Below, one piece after another: positions 15,970-25,370 of a stretch of DNA of 56,009 nt. The stretch comes from Gemmatimonadota bacterium (GTDB lineage: Bacteria > Gemmatimonadota > Gemmatimonadetes > Gemmatimonadales > Gemmatimonadaceae). The translations under genes were made by a program, and so were the position numbers. Under the pieces are notes generated by a model that saw nothing but the letters and a program-made list of their open reading frames with translations, ran no database searches and was not told the DNA's origin. Position 1 is the first letter of the stretch. Each line of letters begins with the position of its first letter. Where the stretch lies: positions 1 through 56,009 of the forward strand of contig CANHNQ010000006.1 in assembly GCA_947462095.1 (NCBI GenBank). The letters are read 5' to 3'.

Positions 15970-18126
15970 TCACGGCGGTGGAATCTTGAACGGGTTCGTG
16001 GAGTCCGGCCTCGCGCGCGATTTCGCCGTACTGTCGCCCAACCACATCGGTGGCGGCGCCGGATCCGTGCAACTGCCGCGGGGCTCGGTGCCCTGCACGA
16101 AAAACTCGGTGGTGAGCGCCGTCATGCAGCTGCTGTTCGCGAGGCGCCCGGTGAGCGCATCGATTTCGCGCACGACCACCCCGTCGGGGCGCGGCCAGTC
16201 GGGGGGCTCCGGCTTGCGGCGATACACCTCAGTCATGAACGACGTCCAGGCCGGCGAGGCGAGTTCGCCGCCCTGCGCATTCGCCTTGATCTTCTGCGGC
16301 TTGTCGAAGCCCATCCAGACGCCGGCCACCAGATCGGCGGTGTAGCCGATGAACCAGACGTCCGAGCCGTCGTTGGTGGTGCCCGTCTTTCCGCCGGCGG
16401 GCACCCGGAAGCCCGAGCTCCAGATGCGCGCGCCGGTGCCCCGCACCACGACGTCTTTCATCATGCTCACCATCAGCCACGACTCTTCCGGCGAGAGCAC
16501 CGCCTCGCGTTCCACGGCGGGCTGCCACACCACCTTCCCCTGCGCGTTCTCCACCTTGAGGATCGCGTGCGGCGTGGTGCGCAACCCAAGATTGGCGAAC
16601 ACCGAGTAGGCGGCGATCATCTGCACCGGATACACGTCGGCCGAACCGATGAAGACGGACGGATACGGCGGAATCGGCGTGGTGATGCCGAACCGCCGGG
16701 CCATCGAGATCACGTTGTCAGCCCCCACGGCCATGCCGGTGCGGATTGCCGCCAGATTGCGGGACTGGTACAGCGCTTTCCGCAGGGGCAGGCTGCCCTG
16801 GAACTTCATGTCGTAGTTTTGCGGCGTCCATGTTTCACCGCTGACCTGCTCGAGGGAGATCGGCGAGTCGTCCACGATCGCGGCGGGGCTGAAGCCCGCA
16901 TGCACGGCGGTCGCGTACACGATCGGCTTGAACGTGGACCCTGGCTGACGCAGCGCCTGCACGGCGCGATTGAACTTGGAGTCGCCGAAGTCACGCCCGC
17001 CCACCATGGCGCGCACCGCGCCGCTGCGCGGATCGACGGCCACGAACGCGCCCTGCAAATACGGTGAATTCGCAGCCCCGCGCTCGCCGCCCTCGGCCGA
17101 CCGGGCGAGATACCCTTCATAGGTCAGGTGTGCATACTTGCCATGCCGTCCCGCCTCGATGGCCTGCAGCTGATTCTCCAGCGCGCGTTCGGCAGCGCCC
17201 TGCATGTCGACATCGAGGGAGGTGTAGACTCGGTAGCCTTCGTCGTAGAGCCCCTTGCCGAAGTGCGCTTCGAGCTCCTGACGGACCCACTCCACGAAAT
17301 ACGGCGCCACGTCGCCCGACTCGGTGCGTTCGGCGAGCTGCAGCGGATACGCCTTGGCCAACGACGCGTCGGCATCGTTGATGGCCCCTTCGCGGCGCAT
17401 CAGTTCGAGGACCGTATTGCGCCGCAGAATGGCGCGATCGGCGAATCGCCGAGGGTTGTAGCGCTCGGGGCCCTTGAGCAGTCCGGCCAGCACGGCGGCT
17501 TCGGCCACAGTCACATCGCGCACCGGCTTGCCGAAGTAGCGCTGCGACGCGGTTTCCACGCCGTACGCGCCGTTCCCGAGGTACACCTGATTCAGGTACA
17601 GCTCGAGGATCTTGTCTTTGGTGTAGCGCTGCTCGATGGCGCGGGCCACGCGCGCTTCCTTGATCTTGCGCAGCAGCGTCTTCTCGCGCGAAATGCGATC
17701 GGAAAAGACGTTACGGGCCAGCTGCATCGTGATGGTGGAGAACCCCTGCACGTAGCTGCCGGCCTTCAGGTTGCGCGCGAGGGCGCCGAATACGCGGTAG
17801 TAGTCGATCCCCGAGTGCGAGTAGAAGCGCCGGTCTTCGGTGATGACGACCGCGTCGCGCACATGCTTGGGAATGTCCTGCAAGCGCACTAGGGTGCGAC
17901 GCTCGAGGCCGAGTTCGGTGATGAACCGGCCATCGGCGGCGTAGACCTTGGAGGTTTGGCGGGGGACATACTGCTCGAGCGAGGCGATCGAGGGGCAGCG
18001 CCCGTCGCGGCAGATGACGCTCCAGGCGCCCACCAAGCCGCCGGCACCGATCATGCCGCCGAAGATGCCGACTACGAGCAGCCACCCGAGCCACGGGCGC
18101 CGCGAAAGGACAGAGGAGAGTGCCAT
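15970..18126 (-). CDS. Class A penicillin-binding protein (PBP1A type)
   Basis: This 718-aa bifunctional murein synthase has an N-terminal membrane anchor (about 14-35). The glycosyltransferase domain has EDRRFYSHSGID (catalytic Glu), GFSTITMQLARN and KILELYLNQVYLGNGAYGV. The transpeptidase domain has the SxxK motif GSTFKP, SxN as SRN and the KTG motif GGKTGTTNDGSDVW. All catalytic motifs are intact. The C-terminus is a short proline-rich tail. It is divergent from tyrS with 68 bp between them and probably shares a transcript with the amidohydrolase downstream. Confidence 0.95.
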   Translation of the reverse strand: MALSSVLSRRPWLGWLLVVGIFGGMIGAGGLVGAWSVICRDGRCPSIASLEQYVPRQTSKVYAADGRFITELGLERRTLVRLQDIPKHVRDAVVITEDRRFYSHSGIDYYRVFGALARNLKAGSYVQGFSTITMQLARNVFSDRISREKTLLRKIKEARVARAIEQRYTKDKILELYLNQVYLGNGAYGVETASQRYFGKPVRDVTVAEAAVLAGLLKGPERYNPRRFADRAILRRNTVLELMRREGAINDADASLAKAYPLQLAERTESGDVAPYFVEWVRQELEAHFGKGLYDEGYRVYTSLDVDMQGAAERALENQLQAIEAGRHGKYAHLTYEGYLARSAEGGERGAANSPYLQGAFVAVDPRSGAVRAMVGGRDFGDSKFNRAVQALRQPGSTFKPIVYATAVHAGFSPAAIVDDSPISLEQVSGETWTPQNYDMKFQGSLPLRKALYQSRNLAAIRTGMAVGADNVISMARRFGITTPIPPYPSVFIGSADVYPVQMIAAYSVFANLGLRTTPHAILKVENAQGKVVWQPAVEREAVLSPEESWLMVSMMKDVVVRGTGARIWSSGFRVPAGGKTGTTNDGSDVWFIGYTADLVAGVWMGFDKPQKIKANAQGGELASPAWTSFMTEVYRRKPEPPDWPRPDGVVVREIDALTGRLANSSCMTALTTEFFVQGTEPRGSCTDPAPPPMWLGDSTAKSRARPDSTNPFKIPPP

Positions 18127-18182
18127 AGGTTGTCTGAAGGCTACCCGCTCGCGCGGGGGCGCGCCAAGAGCCGGACCGGCGA

Positions 18183-18188
18183 TAACTT
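18183..18188 (+). promoter_or_regulatory. Candidate -10 box (TAACTT), leaderless type
   Basis: The hexamer ends 6 bases before the tyrS ATG. There is no Shine-Dalgarno. It fits a transcript that begins at the start codon. Confidence 0.5.
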
Positions 18189-18194
18189 GTAAGA

Positions 18195-19484
18195 ATGTCC
18201 GAGCAATCAGCCCCGATTTCCGAACTCGCCTGGCGCGAGCTGCTGTTCCAGCACACCGAGGGCCTCCCGGCCGCCTTCGCGGCGGGCCAGGTCACCGGCT
18301 ACTGCGGCTTCGACCCCACGGCGTCCAGCCTGCATGTCGGCAATCTTGTCCCGGTCATGGGATTGGTACACCTGCAACGGGCCGGCCACCGGCCGATTGC
18401 CTTGGTGGGCGGCGGCACGGGCATGATTGGCGACCCCAGCGGCCGGAGCAGCGAGCGTACCCTGCAGACGCTGGAGACGATCGCCGAGAACGCCGACGCG
18501 ATCCGGCTGCAGCTGGCCAAGTTCCTCGATTTCGAGGGACCGAGCGCGGCCAAGCTGGTGAACAACGCCGACTGGCTCACCAAGCTGTCGTTGCTCGACT
18601 TCTTGCGCGATACGGGCAAGCACTTCTCCATCAATTACATGCTGGCGAAGGACTCCGTGAAGTCGCGGCTGGAGAGCGGGCTGTCGTTCACGGAGTTCTC
18701 CTACATGCTGTTACAGGCGCACGATTTCCTCGAGCTGCATCAGCGCGAGGGCGTGACGCTGCAAATCGGTGGCAGCGACCAGTGGGGCAACATCACCGCC
18801 GGCCTCGAGCTGATCCGTCGCACCACGGGCGGTGACGCGAACGCGCTCACCTTCCCGCTGATCACGAACGCCGACGGGTCGAAGTTCGGCAAAAGCACCG
18901 GCGGTGGCTCGGTGTGGCTCGATCCTGCGCGCACGTCGCCGTACAAGTTCTACCAGTTCTGGATCGGCGCCGACGACCGCGACGTGTCGCGGTACCTGCG
19001 CTTTTTCACGCTGCTCGATCGCGACACCATCGAAGCGCTCGACCAGTCGGTGCGCACCGCGCCCGAGAAGCGCGAGGCGCAGCGTGCGCTGGCCACCGAC
19101 GTGACGTCACGGGTGCACGGCGCCGACGCCGCGCGGGTGGCGCAGGAAGTGTCGGCGCTGCTGTTCGAAAAGGCCGACCCGCAGGGGTTGTCCGACGCGG
19201 CGCTCGAGGCGCTCCGGCTCGAGATTCCCTTCACGACGTACGCCGCACCGGCCGATGGTCCAGCGCTGTCCGAGGGGATCGACGTATACGAGTGTCTGAC
19301 GGCCCTCGGCGTCGCGGCCTCGCGCGGGGCGGCGAAGCGGCTGCTCGAACAGGGTGGCGTCAGCATCAACGGCACGAAGCTGTCGGCCGCCGATCGCCTG
19401 ATCGGCGACGATCGGCTCCTGCGCGGACGCCACCTGCTGCTCAAGAAGGGCGCGCGCGAGTTCGGGCTGGTGCAGGTCCCGTAA
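18195..19484 (+). CDS. tyrS: Tyrosyl-tRNA synthetase
   Basis: This 429-aa class I aminoacyl-tRNA synthetase has a Rossmann fold with [13 protein letters not shown] (HVGN is the HIGH signature) near residue 45, the tyrosine-binding YMLLQAHDF, the [11 protein letters not shown] motif, and KFGKS as the KMSKS loop near 234. A C-terminal S4 RNA-binding domain (about 360-429, [18 protein letters not shown]) completes the bacterial TyrRS layout. The length matches the E. coli type. It is followed 52 bp later by ilvD. Confidence 0.97.
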   Translation: MSEQSAPISELAWRELLFQHTEGLPAAFAAGQVTGYCGFDPTASSLHVGNLVPVMGLVHLQRAGHRPIALVGGGTGMIGDPSGRSSERTLQTLETIAENADAIRLQLAKFLDFEGPSAAKLVNNADWLTKLSLLDFLRDTGKHFSINYMLAKDSVKSRLESGLSFTEFSYMLLQAHDFLELHQREGVTLQIGGSDQWGNITAGLELIRRTTGGDANALTFPLITNADGSKFGKSTGGGSVWLDPARTSPYKFYQFWIGADDRDVSRYLRFFTLLDRDTIEALDQSVRTAPEKREAQRALATDVTSRVHGADAARVAQEVSALLFEKADPQGLSDAALEALRLEIPFTTYAAPADGPALSEGIDVYECLTALGVAASRGAAKRLLEQGGVSINGTKLSAADRLIGDDRLLRGRHLLLKKGAREFGLVQVP

Positions 19485-19536
19485 CTGCGCCGTCGGCGCC
19501 GGTCATCATTTTCCACCCCTCCGAGTACTCCACCGC

Positions 19537-21246
19537 ATGGACAAGTCGAAGCTCCCGAGCCGTCACACGACGGTCGGCCCCGAGCGTGCGCCGCACCGCT
19601 CGTACTACTACGCGATGGGGCTCGACGAAGTGCAGATCGCGCAGCCGATCGTCGGTGTCGTGTCGAGCTGGAACGAGGCGGCACCGTGCAACATCTCGCT
19701 GCGCCGTCAGGCCGAAGCGGCGAAGCGCGGCGTCGCGGCCGCCGGCGGCACGCCGCGCGAGTTCACCACGATCACCGTGACCGACGGCATCGCGATGGGG
19801 CACGCCGGCATGAAGTCGTCGCTGGTCAGTCGCGAAACGATCGCGGACTCGGTCGAGCTCACGGTGCGTGGGCACACCTACGACGCGCTCGTCGCCATCG
19901 GTGGCTGCGACAAGGCGCTACCCGGGCTGATGATGGCGATGGTGCGCCTCGACGTGCCATCGGTGTTCCTGTACGGCGGCTCCATCATGCCGGGACGCTA
20001 TCAGGGGCGCGATGTCACGGTGCTCGACGTGTTCGAGGGCGTAGGCAAGCACTCGGCCGGCAAGATGACGCTGGAGGAACTCACCGCGCTTGAGAAGGTG
20101 GCGTGCCCCGGCGCCGGCTCCTGCGGTGGACAGTACACGGCCAACAGCATGGCCTACGTGTCGGAGGCGATCGGCCTCGCGCTGCCCGGCTCGGCCAGTC
20201 CGCCGGCGGTGCTCGAGTCGCGTGACGTGTACGCCGAACGCGCCGGCGAAGCGGTGATGCGCCTGCTGCGCGATGGTCCGCGTCCGCGTGAGATCGTGAC
20301 GCGCAAGTCGCTCGAGAATGCCGCCGCGGTCGTGGCGGCCACGGGCGGCAGCACGAACGCCACGCTGCATCTCCCGGCCTTGGCGCACGAAGCCGGGATC
20401 GCCTTTGACCTGTTCGACGTGGCCGAGGTATTTGCGCGGACGCCGCTGCTGGCCGATCTCAAGCCGGGTGGGAAGTATCTCGCGAAGGATGTGCACGAGA
20501 TCGGCGGGGTGTCGATCATTCTCAAGGCGCTGCTCGACGGCGGCTTTCTGCACGGCGATTGCATCACGGTCACGGGGCGCACGCTGGCCGAGAATCTGGC
20601 CGATGTGGTCCTGCCCGAGGGGCAGGACGTGGTGATGCCCGTGTCGCGCGCCATCTCGATGACGGGCGGGCTGGTGGGGATGCGCGGCAACCTCGCCCCC
20701 GACGGCGCGATCGTAAAAGTGGCCGGGCTGCACACGCGGGTGTTCACCGGTCCGGCGCGCGTCTTTGACAGTGAGGAAGACGCATTCGCCGCGGTGACCG
20801 AACGGCGCTACGCAGCCGGCGACGTGCTCATCATCCGCTACGAGGGACCGCGCGGCGGTCCCGGCATGCGCGAGATGCTGTCCACGACGTCCGCGATTTA
20901 CGGTCAGGACATGGGTGACAAGGTGGCGCTGATCACCGACGGCCGGTTCAGTGGGGCCACTCGTGGCTTGTGCATCGGGCACGTGGGCCCGGAAGCCGCG
21001 CTCGGTGGTCCGATCGGCCTGCTGCGCGACGGGGACATCATCGACATCGATGCGAACGCCGGCACGATGTCGGTGCGGTTGTCCGACGACGAGCTCGCCG
21101 CACGTCGCGCCGTGTGGACGCCGCGCCGTCACGACTTCCAGTCGGGTGCGATCTGGCGCTACGCGCAGACGGTGAGTCCGGCGCGGTACGGGGCGGTGGT
21201 GCATCCGGGCGGGTCGGCGGAGACGCACAACTACTTCGAGAGCTGA
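19537..21246 (+). CDS. ilvD: Dihydroxy-acid dehydratase
   Basis: This 569-aa enzyme dehydrates 2,3-dihydroxy-isovalerate and its methyl homologue in valine, isoleucine and leucine synthesis. Seen: cluster cysteines Cys51 (APCNISL), Cys124 (GGCDKALPG) and Cys196 ([15 protein letters not shown]). These three positions and the length below 600 suit the [2Fe-2S] plant-type branch rather than the oxygen-sensitive [4Fe-4S] E. coli type. No other branched-chain gene is in the window. It follows tyrS on the same strand. Confidence 0.96.
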   Translation: MDKSKLPSRHTTVGPERAPHRSYYYAMGLDEVQIAQPIVGVVSSWNEAAPCNISLRRQAEAAKRGVAAAGGTPREFTTITVTDGIAMGHAGMKSSLVSRETIADSVELTVRGHTYDALVAIGGCDKALPGLMMAMVRLDVPSVFLYGGSIMPGRYQGRDVTVLDVFEGVGKHSAGKMTLEELTALEKVACPGAGSCGGQYTANSMAYVSEAIGLALPGSASPPAVLESRDVYAERAGEAVMRLLRDGPRPREIVTRKSLENAAAVVAATGGSTNATLHLPALAHEAGIAFDLFDVAEVFARTPLLADLKPGGKYLAKDVHEIGGVSIILKALLDGGFLHGDCITVTGRTLAENLADVVLPEGQDVVMPVSRAISMTGGLVGMRGNLAPDGAIVKVAGLHTRVFTGPARVFDSEEDAFAAVTERRYAAGDVLIIRYEGPRGGPGMREMLSTTSAIYGQDMGDKVALITDGRFSGATRGLCIGHVGPEAALGGPIGLLRDGDIIDIDANAGTMSVRLSDDELAARRAVWTPRRHDFQSGAIWRYAQTVSPARYGAVVHPGGSAETHNYFES

Positions 21247-21250
21247 ACGG

Positions 21251-21346
21251 CCAACGGCTGAGGAAGCAGGGAGGAGGGTTTCAGGGTGGAGGAGGCAGGA
21301 CATCGCCGTTCCCCTGCCACCTCCGTCCTCCTTCCTCAGCGTTTGG
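21251..21346. repeat. Hairpin-forming G/A-rich to C/T-rich element between convergent genes
   Basis: GCTGAGGAAG (21257-21266) pairs exactly with CTTCCTCAGC (21331-21340), extended by the near-match CCAA / TTGG at 21251-21254 and 21343-21346. Between the arms lies a purine-rich run (GGGAGGAGG, GGTGGAGGAGG) and then its pyrimidine-rich partner (CCACCTCCGTCCTCC). The words recur inside each arm. It separates ilvD from the convergent GNAT gene and probably acts as a terminator for both. Confidence 0.65.
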
Positions 21347-21351
21347 CGGTT

Positions 21352-22167
21352 TCACGACTCCGCCTGCACCCCGGCGTCCATGCGCGTCACGTGCAGCGTT
21401 AACGCGCGCGCGAAGCTCACGAAACCCACCGTGTTCGCCAGCGCACGCGAGGCCAGATCACCCACGGCGAGCCGCACCAGCGGAATGAAGCCTTGGCTCA
21501 GGACGTGGCGCACGAGGGTGTGGAGCACCACGCGACCGTAGCCCATCCGACGGTGACGCGGCGCCACGAGCACGCGTACGCGGGCCAGCCGTCCCTGAGG
21601 CGCATCGACCGTGGCCAGCGCCACCAGCACGCCCCCTTGCAGCGCCCCGACGCGATGCGGTGAGACGATGTTGCCACCGCCTTCGTTCCACTCCCACGCC
21701 GAGACATCGTGCCGCAGCATGTCCAGCACGGCGCGGCGCGGATCGTACACCAACACCCCGGCAATCGTCGGCGACGGCGCGAGGGTGCATTCGTCGAGGA
21801 GTTCGACGGCGGCCGGATCGTCATTCACGGTGAGCCGCGCGCCGCGCAGATCGATCACCGAGCCGGGCGAGACCTCGAGGCGTGTGAGCGCGATCAACTC
21901 CTGCACGTCGGACGGATCCAGCCCGAGGTCGACCTCATCCTCACAGGGCACCGACACCACGCCGACCGCGTCCCGCACGAACGTCCGCACGACCCGCTGA
22001 TCATCGGGGAGCCGTTCGACCGTCGCGACCCGGTGCCGCTCGAGAAAGCCGACCGGACACCCGAGCGGCATCGCGCAGGAGCGCAGCGCGTCAGCAATGC
22101 TCCGGTCGGCGAGGCGAGCTCGGCGGCCCTTCGAAGAGTTGGACATCGTAACAAAACATGGCACCAT
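21352..22167 (-). CDS. GNAT-family N-acetyltransferase
   Basis: The protein has 271 aa. The C-terminal third has the acetyl-CoA-binding signature of GNAT enzymes: VRVLVAPRHRRMGYGRVVLHTLVRH (motif A, R-x-x-G-x-G/A type) followed by a strand and SRALANTVGFVSFARAL. The N-terminal two thirds is not familiar and may be a divergent second GNAT-like half that binds substrate. The start is uncertain: an ATG at 22146 is equally possible, and neither has a Shine-Dalgarno. The upstream aminotransferase gene ends 27 bp before. The substrate is unknown. Confidence 0.72.
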   Translation of the reverse strand: MVPCFVTMSNSSKGRRARLADRSIADALRSCAMPLGCPVGFLERHRVATVERLPDDQRVVRTFVRDAVGVVSVPCEDEVDLGLDPSDVQELIALTRLEVSPGSVIDLRGARLTVNDDPAAVELLDECTLAPSPTIAGVLVYDPRRAVLDMLRHDVSAWEWNEGGGNIVSPHRVGALQGGVLVALATVDAPQGRLARVRVLVAPRHRRMGYGRVVLHTLVRHVLSQGFIPLVRLAVGDLASRALANTVGFVSFARALTLHVTRMDAGVQAES

Positions 22168-22194
22168 CGGACTGAGGGTCCAATAGGCAATGCG

Positions 22195-23346
22195 CTAATT
22201 GTCAAGAATTTCCAGCACCCGCTCAATTTCAGCGCCGGTATTGTAGCAGTGCGGCGACAGTCGGATGGCACCCTCCCGGACCGTATGGACGACCTGAGCT
22301 GCGTCGAGCCGACTGGCCATGTCGTGTAACGAGTCCGAGGAGAACGAGATCACCCCGGCCCGCCGCGCCGGATCAGCCGGTGTCACCAGGCGGACGTCAG
22401 CGCGTGCCTGCGCCCACTCCACGATCCGCGATCCCAGCGAGGTGATGTGGGCGGCCACCGCGTCCACCCCGATGTCGAGCAGGATCCGGGTGGATGCGTT
22501 GGCGATCGCAAAGTCCTGATAGGCCAGCGTCACGACTTCAAAGCGCCGCGCATCGTCGAAGAAGTCGAAGTCGTACTCCGTGAGACGGGTGTAGTCCGTG
22601 GAGGTCTTCATGCACGCCCACCCCACGTCGATGGGGTCGAGGGCGGTGACCAAGGCCCGGCGCACATACACGAAACCGGTACCCCAGGGACTCAGCTGCC
22701 ACTTCTGGGCGCCGCTGGCGAAGATATCGATCGGCAGCGCGTGCAGATCGATCGGGCGCACCCCGCAGCCCTGAATGCCGTCCACGATGAAAAACACGCC
22801 GTGCTCGCGACAGGCCGCCCCGATACGCGCGAGATCGGCCACGTACCCGGTGGCGAACTGCACCCACGACACCACCACCGCCACCACCTCGGGGCGCGCG
22901 ATGGCCGCGACCAGGGCGTCTTCATCGGGAAGCCCGTGCCGTCGCGGAATCAACTCGAGATTGATGCCGCGCGACCCCAGCGCTTGAAAGGGATACACGC
23001 AGCTTGGAAACTCACCGTCGAAGGTGAGAATCGTTCCGGGGCGCAGCGGCAGCGCCCGGGCCGCCAGATTCAACCCGTAGGTGGTGTTGGGCATGAGCGC
23101 GATCTCGTCCGCATCGGCACCGACGAGCGCCGCGAACTGGGCGCGCGCCGTCGCGGCGGCATCCAGCATCCGCTCGAACGGGAGGCGATGCGGCTGCGCA
23201 CGCATCCGACTCCACGTATTCGCGACATCCACCGCCGACGCCGGCATTGGACCGACGCTGGCCGCATTCAGAAAGATTGCCGGATCGTTGGCCATCCAGG
23301 CGTACTCACGGGCGCGGAGGGCCGCGACGTCGTGCGGTGTAGTCAT
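22195..23346 (-). CDS. Class V aminotransferase (cysteine desulfurase/isopenicillin epimerase-like)
   Basis: This 383-aa PLP enzyme of fold type I has the cofactor aspartate/strand motif VDGIQGCGVRPID, then the Schiff-base lysine in ASGAQKWQLSPWGTGFVYVRR, and an N-terminal FLNAASVGPMP segment. It lacks the C-terminal Cys loop of true cysteine desulfurases, so a role in amine or amino-acid conversion is likelier than sulfur transfer. It lies 33 bp after the ABC-permease gene on the same strand and 27 bp before the GNAT gene. The substrate cannot be stated. Confidence 0.83.
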   Translation of the reverse strand: MTTPHDVAALRAREYAWMANDPAIFLNAASVGPMPASAVDVANTWSRMRAQPHRLPFERMLDAAATARAQFAALVGADADEIALMPNTTYGLNLAARALPLRPGTILTFDGEFPSCVYPFQALGSRGINLELIPRRHGLPDEDALVAAIARPEVVAVVVSWVQFATGYVADLARIGAACREHGVFFIVDGIQGCGVRPIDLHALPIDIFASGAQKWQLSPWGTGFVYVRRALVTALDPIDVGWACMKTSTDYTRLTEYDFDFFDDARRFEVVTLAYQDFAIANASTRILLDIGVDAVAAHITSLGSRIVEWAQARADVRLVTPADPARRAGVISFSSDSLHDMASRLDAAQVVHTVREGAIRLSPHCYNTGAEIERVLEILDN

Positions 23347-23379
23347 CGGGGGAGTCCGAGTGCGGGTGAGACGACGGAT

Positions 23380-24294
23380 CTACGGTGTACGACGCGCGCC
23401 TCGCGGGTCGAGCGCATCCCGCAAGGCGTCACCCAGCAAGTTGAACCCGAGTACGGCGACGCCGATGGCCAGCCCCGGCGCGAGACTCGTCCACGGGGCA
23501 TTGCGCAGCTGCGATAAATCGCGGCCATCGGCGATCATCGCCCCCCAACTCGGCGTGGGCGGTTGCACGCCGAGTCCCAGGAACGACAGCGCGGCTTCGG
23601 CCATGATCGCGCCGGCAATACCGAGCGTGGCCGCAATCACGACGGGGGCGATCACGTTGGGCAGCACATGACGCAGCAGAATCCGTCGATCGCGCGCCCC
23701 GAGCGCCCGCATGGCCTGCACGTACTCGAGTTCGCGGACCACCAGCACCTGACCGCGCACCAGCCGCGCCATGCCGGCCCAACCGACCACGCCGATCACC
23801 GTGCACACGACGGTGAGCGAGGGCTCGAAGGCGGCGGCCATGGCGATCAGCAGCAGGAGCGACGGAAAGGCGAGCGTGACGTCGGCGAGCCGCATGATGA
23901 GCTCCTCCGTCCACTTGCCGCGGTATCCCGCGATCAAGCCAAGCACGAGACCGATCGACAGGGAGATGCCCTGTGACACGAGTCCGACCAGCAGGGAGAT
24001 GCGGGCCCCGTGCACGAGCCGTGACCAGACGTCACGTCCCTGGGCATCCGTGCCGAGCCAGTGTGCGCCGCTGGGCGCTTGCAATGCGCTCCGCAGGTCG
24101 ATCTGAATCGGATTGGCGCCGTCGATCGCCGGTGCCAACAGCGCCGCCGCCATCAGCAGCGCGATGACACCGAGGCCGAAGCGGGCGCGACGATCGTCGC
24201 GCAATCGTGTCCATGCGGCGTTGGGCACCGTACCGGTGACGGCCGTCGTGGTAGCGCGGTCGGATGCGCTCGTGGACGTCGGTGCCACCGTCAC
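23380..24294 (-). CDS. ABC transporter permease, OppC/DppC type
   Basis: The protein has 304 aa. It has an N-terminal membrane segment (FGLGVIALLMAAALLAP), the OppC-typical HWLGTDAQGRDVWSRLVHGARISL, and the EAA loop VQAMRALGARDRRILLRHVLPNVIAP that contacts the ATPase. It ends with GVAVLGFNLLGDALRDALDPR, a hallmark of DppC/OppC. The GTG start at 24294 is chosen because it overlaps the stop of the upstream glycosyltransferase in a GTGA tetramer; the longer open frame to 24543 lies inside that gene. No OppB, ATPase or binding protein lies beside it, so its partners must be elsewhere. Confidence 0.88.
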   Translation of the reverse strand: MTVAPTSTSASDRATTTAVTGTVPNAAWTRLRDDRRARFGLGVIALLMAAALLAPAIDGANPIQIDLRSALQAPSGAHWLGTDAQGRDVWSRLVHGARISLLVGLVSQGISLSIGLVLGLIAGYRGKWTEELIMRLADVTLAFPSLLLLIAMAAAFEPSLTVVCTVIGVVGWAGMARLVRGQVLVVRELEYVQAMRALGARDRRILLRHVLPNVIAPVVIAATLGIAGAIMAEAALSFLGLGVQPPTPSWGAMIADGRDLSQLRNAPWTSLAPGLAIGVAVLGFNLLGDALRDALDPRGARRTP

Positions 24295-25367
24295 GCCGAC
24301 GTCACGGTCGGACGGGCCGACGACACGCTCGGCGATCCCGAGACCCGAAACAGAACATCGGCCGCATCCTCGACGAACTGTGGCCAGCTGTGCACACGCG
24401 CGGCGCGGCCCCGGGCGGCCTCGCCCATCACGTGGTATTCGTGCGGGTCGGAGATCAGACGCGCCAACTCGGCGACGATCGTCGGCCCATCCGCATCCGG
24501 CGTCACGAAGCCGGTGATGCGTGGAGCGACGAGCGACGAGCACGACAACGCGCCCGGCACGACGACCGGGATCCCCCGTTGCATCGCGGCGATGGCAGCA
24601 ATGGCACCGGTATCACCGTCGGCGGTAATCCACACCGCCGCGGCATCGATGTGATCCGCCAGCAGCAGCGCGTCGACCGGCGCGATCTGCACGAACGCCG
24701 TGAGCCCCAGCGATGCCGCGTGTACGCGCGTGGCCTGCAGCGCGGCGAGCTCCCCGAGCAACACGATGCGTAGCGACGGATGCCGCCCGACCAGGCGCGC
24801 CGCCGCCCGCAGCGCCACTGCCGTGCGTTCGTCGTGGTCGGCTGGGGGCAAGATCCACAAGGCCGCGGGAACACCCTCGCCGGGTGTCGCGTGGTCGTGG
24901 GTGCCGCGACGTGCCTCCGGGCCCGTCCAGCTCACGGCGATCGGATCGCGCCCCCATGCGGTGAGACGCGTGCAGGCACTGGCCACCCGCGTGCGCCAGC
25001 TGCTCGTGGCAGGCCGCCCGCCGGGCGCCTCCTCACCGACACGCCAGCGGCGGACCACCCCGGCGCGACGCCCCGCGGCCATGGCGGCCAGCAGCGCGTC
25101 GGACTCGCTCTGTACGAGCACCGCGTCGGGGCGCAGCGCCGCGATCATTGCCCGGGCGCTCCGCACGTGTGCGAACATCCCCTGCCCGGCGAGGCCGCGC
25201 ACCGAGAGGCGCGGGAAGGCCGCTTCCGTACACCGCTCCAGCGCGCCGCCACTCAGACACGCGACCGTCACGACATCACCGCGCGCGGCGAGCGCCGCGC
25301 CAAGCGTGATCAGCAATCGGATCCCGGGCGTCCACACTGCCGCCGTCGTGAGCACGAGGACGCGCAC
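24291..25367 (-). CDS. GT4-like glycosyltransferase (group 1 type)
   Basis: The protein has 358 aa. The N-terminus (MRVLVLTTAAVWTPG) and the segment DAVLVQSESDALLAAM look like the first Rossmann half of a GT-B enzyme. The second half has LRIVLLGELAALQATRVHAASLGL, then AAIAAMQRGIPVVVPGALSCSSLV and GFVTPDADGPTIVAELARLISDP. That is the GT4 layout, but the usual E-x7-E motif is weakened: a Gly/Ala-rich GDTGAIAAIAAM sits at the first Glu position. It starts 3 bp after the ABC-exporter stop and overlaps the permease start. Sugar donor and acceptor are unknown. Confidence 0.72.
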   Translation of the reverse strand: MRVLVLTTAAVWTPGIRLLITLGAALAARGDVVTVACLSGGALERCTEAAFPRLSVRGLAGQGMFAHVRSARAMIAALRPDAVLVQSESDALLAAMAAGRRAGVVRRWRVGEEAPGGRPATSSWRTRVASACTRLTAWGRDPIAVSWTGPEARRGTHDHATPGEGVPAALWILPPADHDERTAVALRAAARLVGRHPSLRIVLLGELAALQATRVHAASLGLTAFVQIAPVDALLLADHIDAAAVWITADGDTGAIAAIAAMQRGIPVVVPGALSCSSLVAPRITGFVTPDADGPTIVAELARLISDPHEYHVMGEAARGRAARVHSWPQFVEDAADVLFRVSGSPSVSSARPTVTSA

Positions 25368-25370
25368 GGA

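Noticed and set aside
15748..17067. Plus-strand open frame of 439 codons opposite the amidohydrolase and PBP genes
   Set aside because: Antisense shadow typical of GC-rich DNA; His/Arg-rich with no recognisable domain, while the minus strand holds all PBP motifs.
24295..24543. Longer N-terminus for the OppC-like permease
   Set aside because: The extension lies wholly inside the glycosyltransferase gene and reads as Arg/Gly-rich shadow text; the GTGA overlap gives a natural start.
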